Source: Lysobacter enzymogenes (GTDB lineage Bacteria > Pseudomonadota > Gammaproteobacteria > Xanthomonadales > Xanthomonadaceae). From it: 64,000 nt of DNA. Both the position numbers and the translations under genes were made by a program. Below the pieces are notes generated by a model. It was not told where the DNA came from, did no database searches, and saw nothing but the letters and a program-made list of their open reading frames with translations. The number at the start of each line of letters is the position of its first letter. Position 1 is the stretch's first letter. Location of the stretch: assembly GCF_017355525.1 (NCBI RefSeq), contig NZ_CP067395.1, positions 5,034,501 to 5,098,500 of the forward strand, given 5' to 3'. Shown here one piece after another: positions 10,623 through 20,349 of this stretch.

Positions 10623-11647
10623 GTGCGTTGGGCTCGGTGGGCGCATTGATCGGCGACTGGCGCGATCTGCTGGCGTGGCCGTGGTGGCTGGCGGCGTTGC
10701 CGCTGCCTTGGCTGGCGCGCTGGCTGCTGCCGCCGGCGCGCGACGGTTCGGCGGCGTTGAAAGTCCCGTTCGGCGCGCGCCTGGACGCGGTCGCCGCGGC
10801 CGGCGGGCGCGGCCTGCGCGGCGGCGGTCCCGGCTGGCTGCTGTGGCTGGCGTGGGCGCTGCTGTGCGTGGCCGCGGCGCGGCCGCAGCAACTCGGCGAG
10901 CCGATCCGGCCGCCGCAGGTCGGTCGCGGCATGATGCTGGTGCTGGACCTGTCGGGCAGCATGAGCGAACTCGACATGACCCTGGGCCGGCGCACCGTCG
11001 ACCGCCTGACCGCGGCCAAGGCGGTGCTGGCCGACTTCCTCGACCGCCGCGTCGGCGACCGTGTCGGCCTGGTGGTGTTCGGCAACCGCGCCTACGTGCT
11101 GGCGCCGCTGACCCTGGACCGCGACACCGTGCGCGACCAGCTCGGCAATAGCCAGGTCGGGCTGGCCGGGCAGGAAACCGCGATCGGCGAGGCCATCGGC
11201 CTGGCGGTGCGGCGCCTGCGCCAGCTGCCCGAACGCGAGCGGGTGGCGATCCTGCTGACCGACGGCGCCAACACGCCCGGCACGCCCGACCCGATGCGCG
11301 CGGCCCAGATCGCCCACGACGAAGGCGTGCGCGTCCACACCATCGCCTTCGGCGGCGACGGCGGCGGCATGACCTTGTTCGGCGTGCGCCTGCCGGTGCC
11401 CGGCGGCGGCGCCGAGGTCGACGAACCGGCGCTGCGCCGCATCGCCGATCAGACCGGCGGCCGCTTCTTCCGCGCCCGCGACACCAGCGAGCTGGCCGGC
11501 ATCTACGCCGCGATCGACCGGCTCGAACCGGTCAAGCGCGAAGGCAAGGCGGTGCGTCCGCGCATCGAGCGCTACCCGCTGCCGCTGGCCGGGGCGATGG
11601 TGTTGGCCTTGCTCGCGTTCCTGTGGCCGCGGCGGAGGCCGGCATGA
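10619..11647 (+). CDS. VWA-domain membrane protein (BatA-like)
   Basis: The 342-residue protein has two N-terminal membrane segments (about 18-38 and 75-92), a periplasm-facing von Willebrand factor A domain (about 105-290) and a C-terminal membrane segment ending in WPRRRPA. The metal-ion-dependent adhesion site looks intact: DLSGSMS supplies the DxSxS motif, with the downstream Thr in GQETAIGEA and Asp in LLTDGAN. This fits BatA/YfbK-type proteins. The ATG at 10619 overlaps the previous stop and matches the family N-terminus. The gene ends with ATGA overlap into the next VWA gene. Confidence 0.92.
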   Translation: MSALGSVGALIGDWRDLLAWPWWLAALPLPWLARWLLPPARDGSAALKVPFGARLDAVAAAGGRGLRGGGPGWLLWLAWALLCVAAARPQQLGEPIRPPQVGRGMMLVLDLSGSMSELDMTLGRRTVDRLTAAKAVLADFLDRRVGDRVGLVVFGNRAYVLAPLTLDRDTVRDQLGNSQVGLAGQETAIGEAIGLAVRRLRQLPERERVAILLTDGANTPGTPDPMRAAQIAHDEGVRVHTIAFGGDGGGMTLFGVRLPVPGGGAEVDEPALRRIADQTGGRFFRARDTSELAGIYAAIDRLEPVKREGKAVRPRIERYPLPLAGAMVLALLAFLWPRRRPA

Positions 11648-13389
11648 ATCCCGGGTCCTGGTTCGAACACCTCGCGCCGCTGACCTTCCTGCGCCCGCAG
11701 TGGCTGTGGGCGCTGCTGGCGCTGCCGCTGCTGGCCGGCTGGTGGTGGCGCCGCCGGCGCCGCAGCAGCGTCTGGCAGGGCGCGGTCGACGCGCATCTGC
11801 TGCGGCATCTGCTCGACGCGACCCCGGGCCGGCGCTCGCAGCTGGCCGCGGGCGCGGCCGCGCTCGGCGCCGCGCTGGCGGTGCTGGCGCTGGCCGGGCC
11901 CAGTTGGTCGCAAGGCGAACAGCCGCTGTGGCAGGGCAGCACGCCGATGGTGGTGGCGCTGGACCTGTCCAGCCGCACCCTCGCCGGCGATCTGCCGCCG
12001 AGCCGCCTGGCCCAGGCCAAGGCCAAGCTGGCCGAACTGCTGCGCCGCCGCGCCGGCAGCGGCCAGACCGCCCTGGTCGCGTTCGCCGACGACGCCTACA
12101 CCGTGGCGCCGCTGACCGACGACCCCGACAACGTGGCGGTGTTCCTCGACGCGCTGGCGCCGGACATCATGCCCGGCGACGGCCAGAACGCCGACCGCGC
12201 GATCGCCTGGTCGGCCAGGCTGCTGCGCCAGGGCGGTTTCAACCGCGGCCGCATCGTGCTGATCACCGACCGCAGCGACGGCGCCGCCGAGCGCGCCGCG
12301 GCCAAGGCCGGCGGCGACGGCTACGCGGTGTCGGTGCTCGGCCTGGGCACCGCCGCCGGTGCGGCGTTCCAGCGGCCCGACGGGCGCATCGTCAAGGTCA
12401 AGCTCGACGCCCCGGCGCTGGCCGCGCTGGCCCGCGCCGGCGGCGGCCGCTATGCCGCGCTGAGCGCCGACGACAGCGATTTGCGCGCGCTCGACATCGC
12501 CGGCGGCGGCCGCGGCGACGCCGGCGCCGGCGGCGGCATGGGCGAGAAGCGGCTGGCGCGCGAGGACGACGGTTACTGGCTGCTGCCGCCGCTGCTGGTG
12601 CTGGCGCTGCTGGCGTTCCGTCGCCGCAGCGGCGCCGGCGCGCTGGCGTTGCTGCTGTGCCTGGGGCTGCCGCTGGCGCCGCGGCCGGCCGCGGCGCAGT
12701 CGCTGTGGCAGCGCGCCGACCAGGGCGCGCACGCGCGCATCGTCGAAGGCAACGACGCCTATCGCGCCGGCCAGTTCGAACGCGCCGCCGAGCTGTACCA
12801 GCGCGCGCAGGGCGCCGATGCGCAGTACAACCTCGGCAACGCGCTGGCGCGCCAGGGCCGTTATCCCGAGGCCATCGCCGCCTACGACCGCGCGCTCAAG
12901 CAGACCCCGGGCATGGAAGACGCGATCGCCAACAAGCGCGCGGTCGAAGCGGCGATGAAGCGGCCGCCGCAGCAGAACCAGGACGGGCAGAAACCGCAGA
13001 AGCAACAGCCCGGGAAGCAGGACCCGAAGCCCTCGCCGCAAGGCCAGAATCCGCAGCAGGACGGCAAGCCGCAGCAGCAACCGCAGAAGCCCGATCCGGA
13101 CGGTCAGCAGAAGACTCCGCAAAAACCCAGCGACGACCCGGAAGAACAGCGCCGCGCCGACCAGGCCCAGCGCGAACGCATGCAGCGCGAGCTCGAACGC
13201 CAGCGCGCCCAGCAGGGCAAGACCCCGCCCGGCGAACGCGAGGCGGCGCGCACCCCGGCCCAGCGCGAACGCCAGCAGGCCAACGACGCCTGGCTCAAGC
13301 GCGTGCCCGACGACCCCGGCAGCCTGCTGCGGGAGAGATTCAAGATCGAATACGCGCGCCGGCAGATGTCGGCGCTGGAAGGGGATTGA
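11644..13389 (+). CDS. VWA plus TPR membrane protein (BatB/BatC-like fusion)
   Basis: The 581-residue product joins a BatB-like part to a BatC-like part. Order: membrane segments near residues 15-35 and 65-85, a VWA domain (about 95-290), another membrane segment (about 310-350), a TPR region (about 365-435, with ARIVEGNDAYRAGQFERAAELY and YNLGNALARQGRYPEAIAAYDRAL), then a long Gln/Pro/Lys-rich low-complexity tail. The MIDAS is degenerate: the motif reads DLSSR rather than DxSxS, and the later Asp lies in LITDRSDGA. Metal binding may therefore be lost, leaving a scaffold. The ATG at 11644 overlaps the previous stop. Confidence 0.9.
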   Translation: MNPGSWFEHLAPLTFLRPQWLWALLALPLLAGWWWRRRRRSSVWQGAVDAHLLRHLLDATPGRRSQLAAGAAALGAALAVLALAGPSWSQGEQPLWQGSTPMVVALDLSSRTLAGDLPPSRLAQAKAKLAELLRRRAGSGQTALVAFADDAYTVAPLTDDPDNVAVFLDALAPDIMPGDGQNADRAIAWSARLLRQGGFNRGRIVLITDRSDGAAERAAAKAGGDGYAVSVLGLGTAAGAAFQRPDGRIVKVKLDAPALAALARAGGGRYAALSADDSDLRALDIAGGGRGDAGAGGGMGEKRLAREDDGYWLLPPLLVLALLAFRRRSGAGALALLLCLGLPLAPRPAAAQSLWQRADQGAHARIVEGNDAYRAGQFERAAELYQRAQGADAQYNLGNALARQGRYPEAIAAYDRALKQTPGMEDAIANKRAVEAAMKRPPQQNQDGQKPQKQQPGKQDPKPSPQGQNPQQDGKPQQQPQKPDPDGQQKTPQKPSDDPEEQRRADQAQRERMQRELERQRAQQGKTPPGEREAARTPAQRERQQANDAWLKRVPDDPGSLLRERFKIEYARRQMSALEGD

Positions 13390-13394
13390 GGCCG

Positions 13395-15116
13395 ATGTCG
13401 CGCTACTTGCTCAAATTCGCGCTGTTCCTGCTGCTGGCCGGCTTCAGCGCCGGCGCCGCGGCGCAGGCGCGCGCGTGGCTGGACCGCACCAGCATCCGCG
13501 CGGGCGAAACCGTCACCTTGAACGTGGAGACCACCGCCTCGGTCGGCGGCGCGCCCGATTACGCGCCGCTGGCGGCGAATTTCGAAACCGTCGGCACCAG
13601 CGACGACACCCGCATCGAACCGAGCCCGCGCGGGCTGATCGCGCGCACCCGCTACAGCATCGAACTGCGTCCGCTGCGCAGCGGACGCATCCAGATCCCC
13701 GGGCTCAACGTCGCCGGCATCCGCACCCAGCCGCTGGAGCTGTACGTGGAAGCCGCGCCGGCGCCGGCGCCGGAACAGGCCACCGGCGCCAGCGACGTGT
13801 TCATCGATGCGGTGCCCGACGACAACAATCCCTACGTGCAGCAGGCGGTGGGCTGGGTGGTGCGGCTGTACGCCTCCAGCCAGGTGCTCGGCGGCAAGAT
13901 CGATCAGGCCGTGCCCGACGGCGCTTCGCTGACCAAGATCGGCGACGACGTGCAGTACCAGCGCACCCTCAACGGCCAGCTCTACACCGTGGTCGAGCGC
14001 CGCTTCCTGCTGGTGCCCGAGCGCAGCGGCGCGCTGACCATGCCGGCGGCGGTGTTCGAAGGCCGGGTCGGCACCACCCTGATCGAACAGCTCACCGGTT
14101 CCGGCGGCGATGCGCGCCGCGCGGTCAGCCGCGCGCGCACCTTGCAGGTGCGGCCGGTGCCGGCCGATGCGCCGCAGCCGTGGCTGCCGCTGCGCAGCCT
14201 GACCCTGAGCTACCGCACCACGCCGCAGCAGTTGCGGGTCGGCAATTCGGCCAGCGTGATCGTCGAGGCCAGCGTCGACGGCGCCGGCCTGGCGCAGATG
14301 CCGGAACTGCAGCTGCCGCCGATGGACGGGGTGCAGGTGTTCGCCGATCCGGTCCAGGCCGACGAGACCTTCGTCGGCGGCCGGCCGCGGGTGAAGCTGA
14401 CCCGCAAGTTCTCGCTGGTGCCCTCGCGCGAAGGCGAGGTGCGGCTGGAAGGCCTGCGCCTGGATTGGTGGGACGTGACCGCGCGCGCCGCGCGCACCGC
14501 CAGCCTGCCGCCGCTGAGCTGGACCGTGGGCCGCGGCATCGGCGGCACCGGCTCGGCCGCGCCGGCGGTGAATCCGGCGGTGGCCGCGGCGCGCAGCGGC
14601 GGCGCCGATGCGGCGTCCGCCGACACCGCGCCGGCCGACGCCGCGCCCGCCGCCGGCGGCGCGGTGCACAAGGGCTGGGCGATCGCCGCGGTGCTGTTCG
14701 CGCTGCTGTGGCTGGGCACGCTGGTGTGGGCGCTGCAACTGCGCGCGCAGCCGCGCGCCGTGGCCGCGTCCGCTGCGCCCGCCGCGGCGCCGGGCCAGGC
14801 CGCGGCGGCGCCGTTGAAGTTGAACCTGCCGGCGTTGCGCGAACTGATCGACCGCGGCGACTTCGACCACATCGCCAGCGTGCTGCGCGGACTGGCCTCG
14901 CCGCCGGCGGCCGACGACGACGAACTGGTCGAACGCCTCGCCGACCCGGCCCAGCGCGACGCCGTGCAGGCGCTGCGCCGCGCGCGCTGGGGCGGCGGCG
15001 ACGGCGTCGCCGCGCGCAACCGCCTGCGCGCCGCGTTCGCGCAGGGGCCGCAATGGCGCCAGGGCGCCGCGCAATCCGCCTCGCCGCTGCCGCCGCTGTA
15101 TCCGCCTGCGAGTTGA
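13395..15116 (+). CDS. BatD-family protein
   Basis: The 573-residue product has a signal peptide (cleavage near AAAQARA, about residue 24) and then tandem beta-sandwich domains typical of BatD, with LDRTSIRAGETVTLNVE at the start. Later come ERRFLLVPERSGALTMPA and a second copy-like region KLTRKFSLVPSREGEV. After an Ala-rich linker there is one transmembrane helix (about 425-445) and a cytoplasmic helical tail with NLPALRELIDRGDFDHI. It starts five bases after the previous stop and closes the cluster. Role in the family: envelope or stress-related, not defined biochemically. Confidence 0.9.
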   Translation: MSRYLLKFALFLLLAGFSAGAAAQARAWLDRTSIRAGETVTLNVETTASVGGAPDYAPLAANFETVGTSDDTRIEPSPRGLIARTRYSIELRPLRSGRIQIPGLNVAGIRTQPLELYVEAAPAPAPEQATGASDVFIDAVPDDNNPYVQQAVGWVVRLYASSQVLGGKIDQAVPDGASLTKIGDDVQYQRTLNGQLYTVVERRFLLVPERSGALTMPAAVFEGRVGTTLIEQLTGSGGDARRAVSRARTLQVRPVPADAPQPWLPLRSLTLSYRTTPQQLRVGNSASVIVEASVDGAGLAQMPELQLPPMDGVQVFADPVQADETFVGGRPRVKLTRKFSLVPSREGEVRLEGLRLDWWDVTARAARTASLPPLSWTVGRGIGGTGSAAPAVNPAVAAARSGGADAASADTAPADAAPAAGGAVHKGWAIAAVLFALLWLGTLVWALQLRAQPRAVAASAAPAAAPGQAAAAPLKLNLPALRELIDRGDFDHIASVLRGLASPPAADDDELVERLADPAQRDAVQALRRARWGGGDGVAARNRLRAAFAQGPQWRQGAAQSASPLPPLYPPAS

Positions 15117-15171
15117 TCGCTGGCGGTGGGGCTTCGGTCCCGAGGCTCCTGCGCCGGATCGATTCGATCTG

Positions 15172-15215
15172 ACCGGAAAGCGTCGGGGCTGAAGTCTCCC
15201 GCACAGGCCGACTGA
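15172..15215. repeat. REP-like element, class 2 (GCGTCGGG...TGAAG type)
   Basis: GGAAAGCGTCGGGGCTGAAG followed by TCTCCCGCAC matches the second REP family of this window (others at 28091-28200, 30216-30248 and 33136-33210). It lies between the BatD gene and the symporter gene. Confidence 0.5.
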
Positions 15216-15312
15216 TCGGCCGAAAACCCCTCCAAACCCCACCGTCCGGGCGTTTCCGACCCCCTGGTGTATCCTGCCCGCTGTTTTGGCCGGGCCGGTA
15301 ACGAGCGAATCC

Positions 15313-16677
15313 ATGAGCGAAACCCCGAACGCGCGCAAGCCGCTGCCGTTGCACTGGAAGATGGCGATCGGCTTCCTGGCCGGCCTCGGCCTGGGCCTGA
15401 TCGTCTACGCTGCGGGCGTGGGGGGAATCAGCTGGGCGCAGCTCAGCGGCCAAGCCTGCGAGGCCGGCGCCGCCGGCTGGCGCTGCGAGTCGCTGCTCAA
15501 GCTGTTCACCGAAGTCATCACCGGCCCGGCCGGCGAAATCTTCCTGCGCCTGATCTTCATGCTGGTGATCCCGCTGCTGTTCTCGGCCCTGGTCATGGGC
15601 GTCAGCGAGATGGGCGACATTCGTTCGTTCGGCCGGGTCGGCTGGCGCACGCTCGGGCTGACCGTGGTGATGTCGGGCCTGGCGGTGCTGCTGGGCCTGG
15701 TGATGGTCAACGTGTTCCAACCCGGGGCCGGCATGGACCCGGCGCAGGCGCAGCAGTTGATGAGCGAAAACGCCGAGCGCGCGCAGAGCATCGTCAAGGG
15801 CAGCACCGACGCGCCCAAGGGCATCCAGATGCTGGTGTCGATCGTGCCCAGCAACGTGGTCCAGGCCGCGGCCGACGACGCCATCCTGGCGGTGATGTTC
15901 TTCGCCCTGATGATCGGCGTGGGCATGGTGCTGACCAAGTCCAAGGCGGTCGACACGCTGCGCGACGGCATCCAGGGCCTGTTCGAAATCTCGATGACCC
16001 TGATCGGCCTGGTCATCAAGCTGGCGCCGTACGCGGTGTTCTGCTTCATGTTCAACCTGTCCTCGCAGTTCGGCTGGGACCTGCTGTTCAAGCTGGCCAA
16101 GTACGTGGCGGTGGTGGTGTCGGCGCTGGCGATCCACCTGTTCGTGGTCTATGCGCTGGCGATCAAGTTCATCGGCGGACGCTCGCCGCTGCAATTCTTC
16201 AAGGGCGCGCAGGAAGCGATGGTGCTGGCGTTCTCCACCGCGTCCAGCAACGCGACCCTGCCGACCGCGCTGCGCGTGGCCGACGAACTCAAGCTGCCGC
16301 GGCGGATCTCGCGCTTCGTGCTGACCGTCGGCGCGACCGCGAACCAGAACGGCACCGCGCTGTTCGAAGGCGTCACGGTGATCTTCCTGGCCCAGTTCTT
16401 CGGCGTGGACCTGAGCTTGGGCCAGCAGGTCATGGTCATGCTGGTGTGCATCCTGGGCGGCATCGGCACCGCCGGCGTCCCCTCGGGCTCGCTGCCGGTG
16501 GTGGCGATGATCTGCGCGATGGTCAAGGTGCCGCCGGAAGGCATCGGCCTGATCCTCGGCGTCAACCACTTCCTCGACATGTGCCGGACCACGCTCAACG
16601 TCACTGGCGACATCGCGATCGCCTCGATGGTGTCGCGCGGGGTCGAGGATCCGCCGGCGGAGACGCTGGCGGATTGA
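15313..16677 (+). CDS. Dicarboxylate/amino acid:cation symporter (DAACS family)
   Basis: Inner-membrane secondary transporter of the GltP/DctA family, importing glutamate/aspartate or C4-dicarboxylates with H+ or Na+. The 454-residue protein starts MSETPNARKPLPLHWKM; an in-frame codon at 15286 would add nine residues without support. Several transmembrane segments are evident. The re-entrant serine-rich loop reads AFSTASSNATLP (around residue 315) and the NMDGT-like motif is NQNGTALFEG, with Gln in place of Met-Asp type residues. There is an unusual loop with EAGAAGWRCESLL near residue 55. Which substrate is carried cannot be decided from sequence. A good terminator follows. Confidence 0.9.
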   Translation: MSETPNARKPLPLHWKMAIGFLAGLGLGLIVYAAGVGGISWAQLSGQACEAGAAGWRCESLLKLFTEVITGPAGEIFLRLIFMLVIPLLFSALVMGVSEMGDIRSFGRVGWRTLGLTVVMSGLAVLLGLVMVNVFQPGAGMDPAQAQQLMSENAERAQSIVKGSTDAPKGIQMLVSIVPSNVVQAAADDAILAVMFFALMIGVGMVLTKSKAVDTLRDGIQGLFEISMTLIGLVIKLAPYAVFCFMFNLSSQFGWDLLFKLAKYVAVVVSALAIHLFVVYALAIKFIGGRSPLQFFKGAQEAMVLAFSTASSNATLPTALRVADELKLPRRISRFVLTVGATANQNGTALFEGVTVIFLAQFFGVDLSLGQQVMVMLVCILGGIGTAGVPSGSLPVVAMICAMVKVPPEGIGLILGVNHFLDMCRTTLNVTGDIAIASMVSRGVEDPPAETLAD

Positions 16678-16693
16678 TCCGCGCTCGCCGAAA

Positions 16694-16717
16694 AGCCCGC
16701 CGCCCGGCGGGCTTTTT
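16694..16717 (+). terminator. Intrinsic terminator after the symporter gene
   Basis: AGCCCGCC (16694-16701) pairs with GGCGGGCT (16706-16713) around a GCCC loop, followed by five T residues. Confidence 0.85.
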
Positions 16718-16734
16718 CGTTGCGGCGGTTGCTT

Positions 16735-16835
16735 CCTGTAGGAGCGGCGCGAGCCGCGACTGCGGCAACGCAACTACGGCGGAAGCTTCGACGCAGCTGT
16801 GTTGTCGCGGTCGCGGCTCGCGCCGCTCCTACAGG
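16735..16835. repeat. REP class 1 inverted pair (BIME-like)
   Basis: CCTGTAGGAGCGGCGCGAGC at the left is mirrored by its complement ending at 16835, with about 50 bases between. This is the common GTAGGAGCGGCGCGAGCCGC family of Lysobacter/Xanthomonas genomes. Together with the terminator it fills much of the 357-base gap before tkt; the remainder (16836-17034) shows no gene. Confidence 0.85.
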
Positions 16836-17034
16836 GGGCTTGCATGCCGAATCTGCCGGTTCGGGACGCCGGGCGCCGCTTGGGGCGCTCCGAGGACGGC
16901 CCTGAACGGGCTCGGGGCGACATCCTCGCCCCGGGATGGGACAATGGCGCCTCTCCGCCGGCCCGCCGCCCGCATCCGGGCTCGTTCGCCAGCCGGCTCC
17001 CGCTCCGCCTCCCAGCCTCAGCCGCCCGAGCCCC

Positions 17035-19032
17035 ATGACGACGCCCAGCCGCCGCGATCTTGCCAACGCCATCCGATTCCTCGCCATCGACGCGGTGCAG
17101 GCCGCCAACTCCGGCCACCCCGGCATGCCGATGGGCATGGCCGACATCGCCGAAGTGCTGTGGAACGACTTCCTGAGCCACAACCCGGCCGACCCGAAGT
17201 GGTTCAACCGCGACCGCTTCATCCTCTCCAACGGCCACGGCTCGATGCTGCAGTACGCGCTGCTGCACCTGTCCGGCTACGACCTGTCGATCGACGAGCT
17301 CAAGCGTTTCCGCCAGCTGCACTCCAAGACCCCGGGCCACCCGGAGAACTTCGAGACTCCGGGCGTGGAAACCACCACCGGCCCGCTCGGCCAGGGCCTG
17401 GCCAATGCGGTCGGCATGGCGCTGGCGGAGAAGATCCTGGCCCAGCGTTTCAACCGCGAAGGCCACGACGTCGTCGACCACCGCACCTGGGTGTTCCTCG
17501 GCGACGGCTGCCTGATGGAAGGCATCTCGCACGAAGTCGCTTCGCTGGCCGGCACCTGGGGCCTGGGCAAGCTGGTCGCGTTCTGGGACGACAACAAGAT
17601 CTCGATCGACGGCAACACCGACGGCTGGTTCACCGACGACACCGCGGCGCGCTTCGAGGCCTACGGCTGGCGGGTGATCCGCAAGGTCAACGGCCAGGAC
17701 CCGGTCGAGATCAAGACCGCGATCGAAACCGCGCTCAAGCACGGCGACAAGCCGACCCTGATCTGCTGCCGCACCACCATCGGTTTCGGTTCGCCGGCCA
17801 AGGCGGGCAAGGAGTCCTCGCACGGCGCGCCGCTGGGCAAGGACGAAGTCGCCGCGACCCGCGCCGAGCTGGAGTGGCCGTACGCCGAATTCGAAATCCC
17901 GCAGGACATCTACGCCGGCTGGCGCAACCGCGACCACGCCGGCGCGCAGGCGCAGTGGCAGCAGGGCTTCGACGCCTACGCCGCGCAGTTCCCGGCCGAA
18001 GCCGCCGAGCTCGGGCGCCGCATCGCCGGCGAGCTGCCGGCCGACTTCCTCGCCCAGGCCGACGCCTACATCGCCAAGCTGCAAGCCGACGGCCAGACCA
18101 TCGCCTCGCGCAAGGCCTCGCAGATGGCGATCGAGACCTTCGCCCCGCTGCTGCCGGAACTGATCGGCGGCTCGGCCGACCTGGCCCATTCCAACCTGAC
18201 CTTGTGGAAGGCCAGCAAGTCGGTCGCCAGCAACGATCCGAACGCGAACTACGTCTACTACGGCGTGCGCGAGTTCGGCATGACCGCGATCAGCAACGGC
18301 TTGAACCTGCACGGCGGCTTCATCCCGTTCGACGCCACCTTCCTGGTGTTCAGCGACTACGCCCGCAACGCGGTGCGCATGAGCGCGCTGATGGGCGCGC
18401 ACGCGATCCACGTCTACACCCACGACTCCATCGGCCTGGGCGAAGACGGCCCGACCCACCAGCCGATCGAGCACCTCGCCAGCCTGCGCTACATCCCGCA
18501 CAACGACGTGTGGCGCCCGTGCGACGCGGTCGAATCGGCGACCGCGTGGAAGGCCGCGATCGCGCGCCTGGACGGCCCGAGCTGCCTGGTGTTCTCGCGC
18601 CAGAACCTGCCGCACCAGCCGCGCGACGCGCAGCAGGTCGCGCAGATCGAGCGCGGCGGGTACGTGCTGCGCGACAGCGAAGGCGCGCCGGAGGTGATCC
18701 TGCTGGCGACCGGTTCGGAAGTCGGCCTGGCCACCCAGGCCGCCGACCAGCTCGGCGCCGAAGGGGTCAAGGTGCGGGTGGTGTCGATGCCCTCGACCGA
18801 CGTGTTCGACCGCCAGCCGCTGGACTACCGCGAGTCGGTGCTGCCCAACGCGGTGCGCAAGCGCGTGGCGATCGAAGCCGGCGTCAGCGATTTCTGGCGC
18901 AAGTACGTCGGCCTGGACGGCGACGTGGTCGGCATCGACCGCTTCGGCGCCTCGGCTCCGGCCGAAGCGCTATTCCCGTACTTCGGCTTCACCGTCGAGC
19001 GCGTCGTGGCGACGGTCAAGAAGCTGGGCTGA
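17035..19032 (+). CDS. tkt: Transketolase
   Basis: Thiamine-diphosphate enzyme transferring two-carbon ketol units in the non-oxidative pentose phosphate pathway. The 665-residue length is standard. The N-terminus has [26 protein letters not shown] and the substrate-binding His in [14 protein letters not shown]. The ThDP motif starts GDGCLMEG (about residue 155), with the metal-site Asn a few dozen residues later. The pyrimidine-domain motif contains YYGVREFGM and [16 protein letters not shown]. The ATG at 17035 is chosen because upstream residues are Pro-rich and atypical. Expressed as its own unit, between a REP pair and a terminator. Confidence 0.97.
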   Translation: MTTPSRRDLANAIRFLAIDAVQAANSGHPGMPMGMADIAEVLWNDFLSHNPADPKWFNRDRFILSNGHGSMLQYALLHLSGYDLSIDELKRFRQLHSKTPGHPENFETPGVETTTGPLGQGLANAVGMALAEKILAQRFNREGHDVVDHRTWVFLGDGCLMEGISHEVASLAGTWGLGKLVAFWDDNKISIDGNTDGWFTDDTAARFEAYGWRVIRKVNGQDPVEIKTAIETALKHGDKPTLICCRTTIGFGSPAKAGKESSHGAPLGKDEVAATRAELEWPYAEFEIPQDIYAGWRNRDHAGAQAQWQQGFDAYAAQFPAEAAELGRRIAGELPADFLAQADAYIAKLQADGQTIASRKASQMAIETFAPLLPELIGGSADLAHSNLTLWKASKSVASNDPNANYVYYGVREFGMTAISNGLNLHGGFIPFDATFLVFSDYARNAVRMSALMGAHAIHVYTHDSIGLGEDGPTHQPIEHLASLRYIPHNDVWRPCDAVESATAWKAAIARLDGPSCLVFSRQNLPHQPRDAQQVAQIERGGYVLRDSEGAPEVILLATGSEVGLATQAADQLGAEGVKVRVVSMPSTDVFDRQPLDYRESVLPNAVRKRVAIEAGVSDFWRKYVGLDGDVVGIDRFGASAPAEALFPYFGFTVERVVATVKKLG

Positions 19033-19071
19033 TCGCGGCGACATCGGCCGCTCCGCGCGGAGCGGTAACTA

Positions 19072-19103
19072 AACGGGGACGCAACGCGTCCCCGTTCGTT
19101 TTT
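19072..19103 (+). terminator. Intrinsic terminator after tkt
   Basis: AACGGGGACGC (19072-19082) and GCGTCCCCGTT (19086-19096) form a perfect 11-bp stem with an AAC loop; CGTTTTT follows. Confidence 0.85.
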
Positions 19104-19212
19104 GCGGCGGGTGCGCAACGCACTTCTTAAGTATCGGCACGGCCAATACCATGGGCGCAGCAGACGCCGCGCCCGGCGCCTGCGCGACTTTCGACCGGGC
19201 GCCGGAATCTGC

Positions 19213-20349
19213 ATGCCGTCTTCCAGCCCATCCACCGAAGCCGCGCCGCGCCTGCCGCAACTGGACGCCTTGCGCGGCTTGGCCGCGCTGTACGTCGTGG
19301 TCTACCACGTCATGGCCATGCCGCAGCCGCTGCTGGCGGTGCCGGCGTCGGCGCTGCCGGCGATCGCGATGGGCGGCAGCGGCGTGGTGCTGTTCTTCGT
19401 CATGAGCGCGTTCTCGCTGTGCCTGACCTGGCCGCGCCACGCCGCCAGCGGCGCCGCGTTGTCCAGTTTCTATCTCAGCCGGCTGTTCCGCATCGCGCCG
19501 CTGCTGCTGGCGCTGCTCGCGGTCATGGTGCTGCGCGACCAGCTGCGCGCGCCGGCGCGGTACGGCGCGCAGGAAATCGCCTGGAACGCATCGATGCTGT
19601 TCGGTCTGTCGCCGCAGTGGCAGGCCGGCATCGTCATGGGCAGTTGGACCATCGGCGTGGAGATGCTGTTCTACGCGGTGTTCCCGCTGCTGGCGCTGTA
19701 TGTGCGGCGTCTGCCGGCGCAACTGGCGCTGCTCGCGGCGAGCTACGCGCTGGCGCTGTGGGCCGCGCACGCGGCGCCGCCGGCGTTGGCCTTCCTCGGC
19801 AACGGCTACGGCCTGCTGACCCAGCTGCCGATCTTCGTGCTCGGCTGCGTGCTTTTCGGCCTGTGGCGGAGCTTGCGCGCATTGCCGGCCGCGCCGCGGC
19901 GCGTGCTGGGCCTCGGCGCGCTCGCCGCGGGCGCGGCGGCGCTGGCGATGCTGGCTTACGGCCTGCTGCCGACCGGCGCCTGGGCGTCGGGCTGGCACCA
20001 GAGCGCGCTGGCGTACGGGCTGATGCTGCTGGGGCTGCTGCTGGCCGGCGAAGGTCTTGTCGTGCGCGTGCTGCTCAATCGCGCGACGTGTTTTCTGGGG
20101 GCGATCAGTTACTCCTTGTATCTGGTGCATCCGTTCGTGGTGTCGCGCTTGTACGGCGCGTTCGCGCATTTCTACGCGGCGCTGCCGGACGGCGCCGCGT
20201 ATGCGGCGTGCCTGGCGCTGAGTCTGGTCCTGTCGATTCCTGCGGCGTGGTTGACGTACCGGTGGGTGGAGCAGCCGGGCATCCGTTGGGGGCGTCGGGC
20301 GTTCGAGTGGGCGAGGGCGCGCCGGGCTCGAGCGGGCGAGGCAGCCTAA
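19213..20349 (+). CDS. Acyltransferase 3 family membrane protein (OafA-like)
   Basis: Integral membrane O-acyltransferase of the Acyl_transf_3 family, which modifies sugars, lipopolysaccharide or other envelope polymers. The 378-residue product opens with the family motif [20 protein letters not shown], containing the conserved R and the catalytic-type His. [16 protein letters not shown] follows, then about ten hydrophobic segments, ending [12 protein letters not shown] and a basic tail. An upstream in-frame start at 19102 would add 37 Arg-rich residues before this motif, so 19213 is preferred. The last 245 bases overlap, antisense, the read-through end of the RAYT gene. The acceptor is unknown. 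Confidence 0.88.
   Translation: MPSSSPSTEAAPRLPQLDALRGLAALYVVVYHVMAMPQPLLAVPASALPAIAMGGSGVVLFFVMSAFSLCLTWPRHAASGAALSSFYLSRLFRIAPLLLALLAVMVLRDQLRAPARYGAQEIAWNASMLFGLSPQWQAGIVMGSWTIGVEMLFYAVFPLLALYVRRLPAQLALLAASYALALWAAHAAPPALAFLGNGYGLLTQLPIFVLGCVLFGLWRSLRALPAAPRRVLGLGALAAGAAALAMLAYGLLPTGAWASGWHQSALAYGLMLLGLLLAGEGLVVRVLLNRATCFLGAISYSLYLVHPFVVSRLYGAFAHFYAALPDGAAYAACLALSLVLSIPAAWLTYRWVEQPGIRWGRRAFEWARARRARAGEAA

Noticed and set aside
13104..15338. 744-codon minus-strand frame opposite the BatD gene
   Set aside because: Antisense shadow; low-complexity Arg/Gln/Ala sequence without motifs.
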